Below are positions 6,780-7,159 of a stretch of DNA of 7,159 nucleotides, piece by piece. The notes under the pieces were generated by a model, which had not been told where the DNA came from, did not search any database, and saw nothing but the letters and a program-made list of their open reading frames with translations. Source of the stretch: RGIG1828 sp045654685 (GTDB taxonomy: Bacteria > Bacillota > Clostridia > UMGS1810); NCBI GenBank assembly GCA_045654685.1, contig JAZONV010000049.1:1-7159 (forward strand), in the 5' to 3' direction. Each line of letters starts with the position of its first letter. Positions within the stretch are counted from its first letter, which is position 1. The position numbers and the translations under genes are program-made.

Positions 6780-6851
6780 GCGGGAGTGGCTCAGTGGTAG
6801 AGCGTCACCTTGCCAAGGTGAACGTCGCGAGTTCGAATCTCGTCTTCCGCT
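6780..6851 (+). tRNA. tRNA-Gly (anticodon GCC)
   Basis: The gene folds as a full cloverleaf. The acceptor stem is 6780-6786 with 6844-6850 (7 pairs, one G-U). The D arm is GCTC/GAGC, and the anticodon stem is TCACC/GGTGA around the loop TTGCCAA (6810-6816) with anticodon GCC at 6812-6814. The T arm is 6827-6843 with loop TTCGAAT. U73 is the discriminator base at 6851. The 3' CCA is not encoded (TCA follows), so it must be added by tRNA nucleotidyltransferase. Confidence 0.96.
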
Positions 6852-6861
6852 TCAAAATCAG

Positions 6862-6890
6862 TCAAGAGACGTATTTGTTACGTCTCTTGA
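6862..6890 (+). terminator. Inter-tRNA hairpin, weak terminator or processing site
   Basis: A perfect 12-base-pair stem (6862-6873 with 6879-6890) carries a TTTGT loop. The usual T-run is missing: the stem is followed by TTGCAAAATC, and a TTTTT run comes only about 15 bases later. It may be a leaky terminator or a processing signal, which would let tRNA-Cys be co-transcribed. Confidence 0.5.
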
Positions 6891-6952
6891 TTGCAAAATC
6901 AGACTTTTTAGTTATGATTTTTAAAAAAACACATATTATATTAATATGATAT

Positions 6953-7023
6953 GGCGTCATAGCCAAGCGGTAAGGCACGGGTCTGCAACACCCTTATCCC
7001 CGGTTCAAATCCGGGTGACGCCT
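6953..7023 (+). tRNA. tRNA-Cys (anticodon GCA)
   Basis: The acceptor stem is 6953-6959 with 7016-7022 (7 perfect pairs). The anticodon loop CTGCAAC (6983-6989) holds anticodon GCA at 6985-6987. The T arm is CCCGG/CCGGG with loop TTCAAAT. The discriminator base is U73 (7023), as expected for cysteine identity. The D stem has only three pairs, and the first pair of the anticodon stem is a C-U mismatch (6978 and 6994). The CCA end is not encoded. No clear promoter of its own is visible, so it is probably read from the tRNA-Gly promoter. Confidence 0.95.
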
Positions 7024-7027
7024 TCAG

Positions 7028-7066
7028 AAAAAACGGTAGATTTTGATAGAAAATCTACCGTTTTTT
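7028..7066 (+). terminator. Rho-independent terminator after tRNA-Cys
   Basis: CGGTAGATTTT (7034-7044) pairs perfectly with 7050-7060 around a GATAG loop, flanked by six A before and six T after. It starts five bases after the tRNA 3' end. The symmetric A and T runs would let it work in both directions. Confidence 0.9.
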
Positions 7067-7071
7067 CAATG

Positions 7072-7159
7072 AAGCGTTCCTTCGGAACATTAAGTCGCTA
7101 TCGCTAATGAAGTTGCCTTCGGCAATGAAGTGTTGCTGACGCAACATTAAGGGACGCTT
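7072..7159. repeat. Multi-hairpin repeat array with closing stem
   Basis: Three small perfect hairpins follow one another: GTTCC/GGAAC (7076-7088), TTGCC/GGCAA (7113-7125), and TGTTGC/GCAACA (7131-7146). They are spaced by near-copies of AATGAAG and ATTAAG, and a TCGCTATCGCT direct repeat lies in between. The outer ends, 7072-7080 and 7151-7159, pair over nine positions with one G-T, so the whole block can close into one multi-branched fold. There is no reading frame of note. It looks like a dispersed palindromic repeat of the kind found in Clostridia intergenic DNA, from memory only. It may run on beyond the window. Confidence 0.6.

Noticed and set aside
7067..7159. CRISPR array
   Set aside because: The repeated linkers are only 6-7 bases, spacing is irregular, and the units between are hairpins rather than unique spacers of even length.

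Overview
The window reads as low-GC Firmicutes DNA, most likely an uncultured gut-type Clostridia. The support is AT-rich intergenic DNA, strong AAGGAGG-type ribosome binding sites on three of four genes, sigma-A-like promoters (one TTGACA-17-TATACT), and tRNA genes without an encoded CCA. No feature fixes the species. There are four protein genes, two tRNA genes, one strong bidirectional terminator, and a structured repeat at each end.

Layout. 1-104 is an imperfect inverted-repeat element with internal hairpins; 105-237 is non-coding. 238-2676 (minus) is a GH2 beta-mannosidase-like enzyme. 2677-2904 is a divergent regulatory region. 2905-3795 (plus) is an AraC-type regulator with an N-terminal cupin-like sensor. 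3841-3892 is a terminator shared by two converging genes. 3947-5836 (minus) is a GH20-like beta-N-acetylhexosaminidase. 6004-6537 (minus) is a family I inorganic pyrophosphatase. A strong plus-strand promoter at 6704-6732 drives tRNA-Gly(GCC) and probably tRNA-Cys(GCA), followed by a terminator at 7028-7066. 7072-7159 is a compact array of small hairpins.

How the parts may work together (inference). The regulator sits between two sugar-cleaving enzymes that both lack a signal peptide, so both probably act in the cytoplasm. A beta-mannosidase plus a beta-N-acetylhexosaminidase is the pair expected for taking apart short Man-GlcNAc oligosaccharides, for example the core of N-glycans, after import. 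No transporter or secreted depolymerase lies in the window, so the substrate is unproven. The pyrophosphatase and tRNAs are housekeeping genes.

No CRISPR array, transposase, phage gene, toxin-antitoxin pair or defence gene is visible. The least ordinary items are the divergent active-site motifs of the two glycosidases, the operator-like repeats near the AraC promoter, the leader hairpins in front of the tRNAs, and the two end repeats. The window's ends coincide with repeat boundaries, which suggests it may be a whole contig broken at multicopy repeats.
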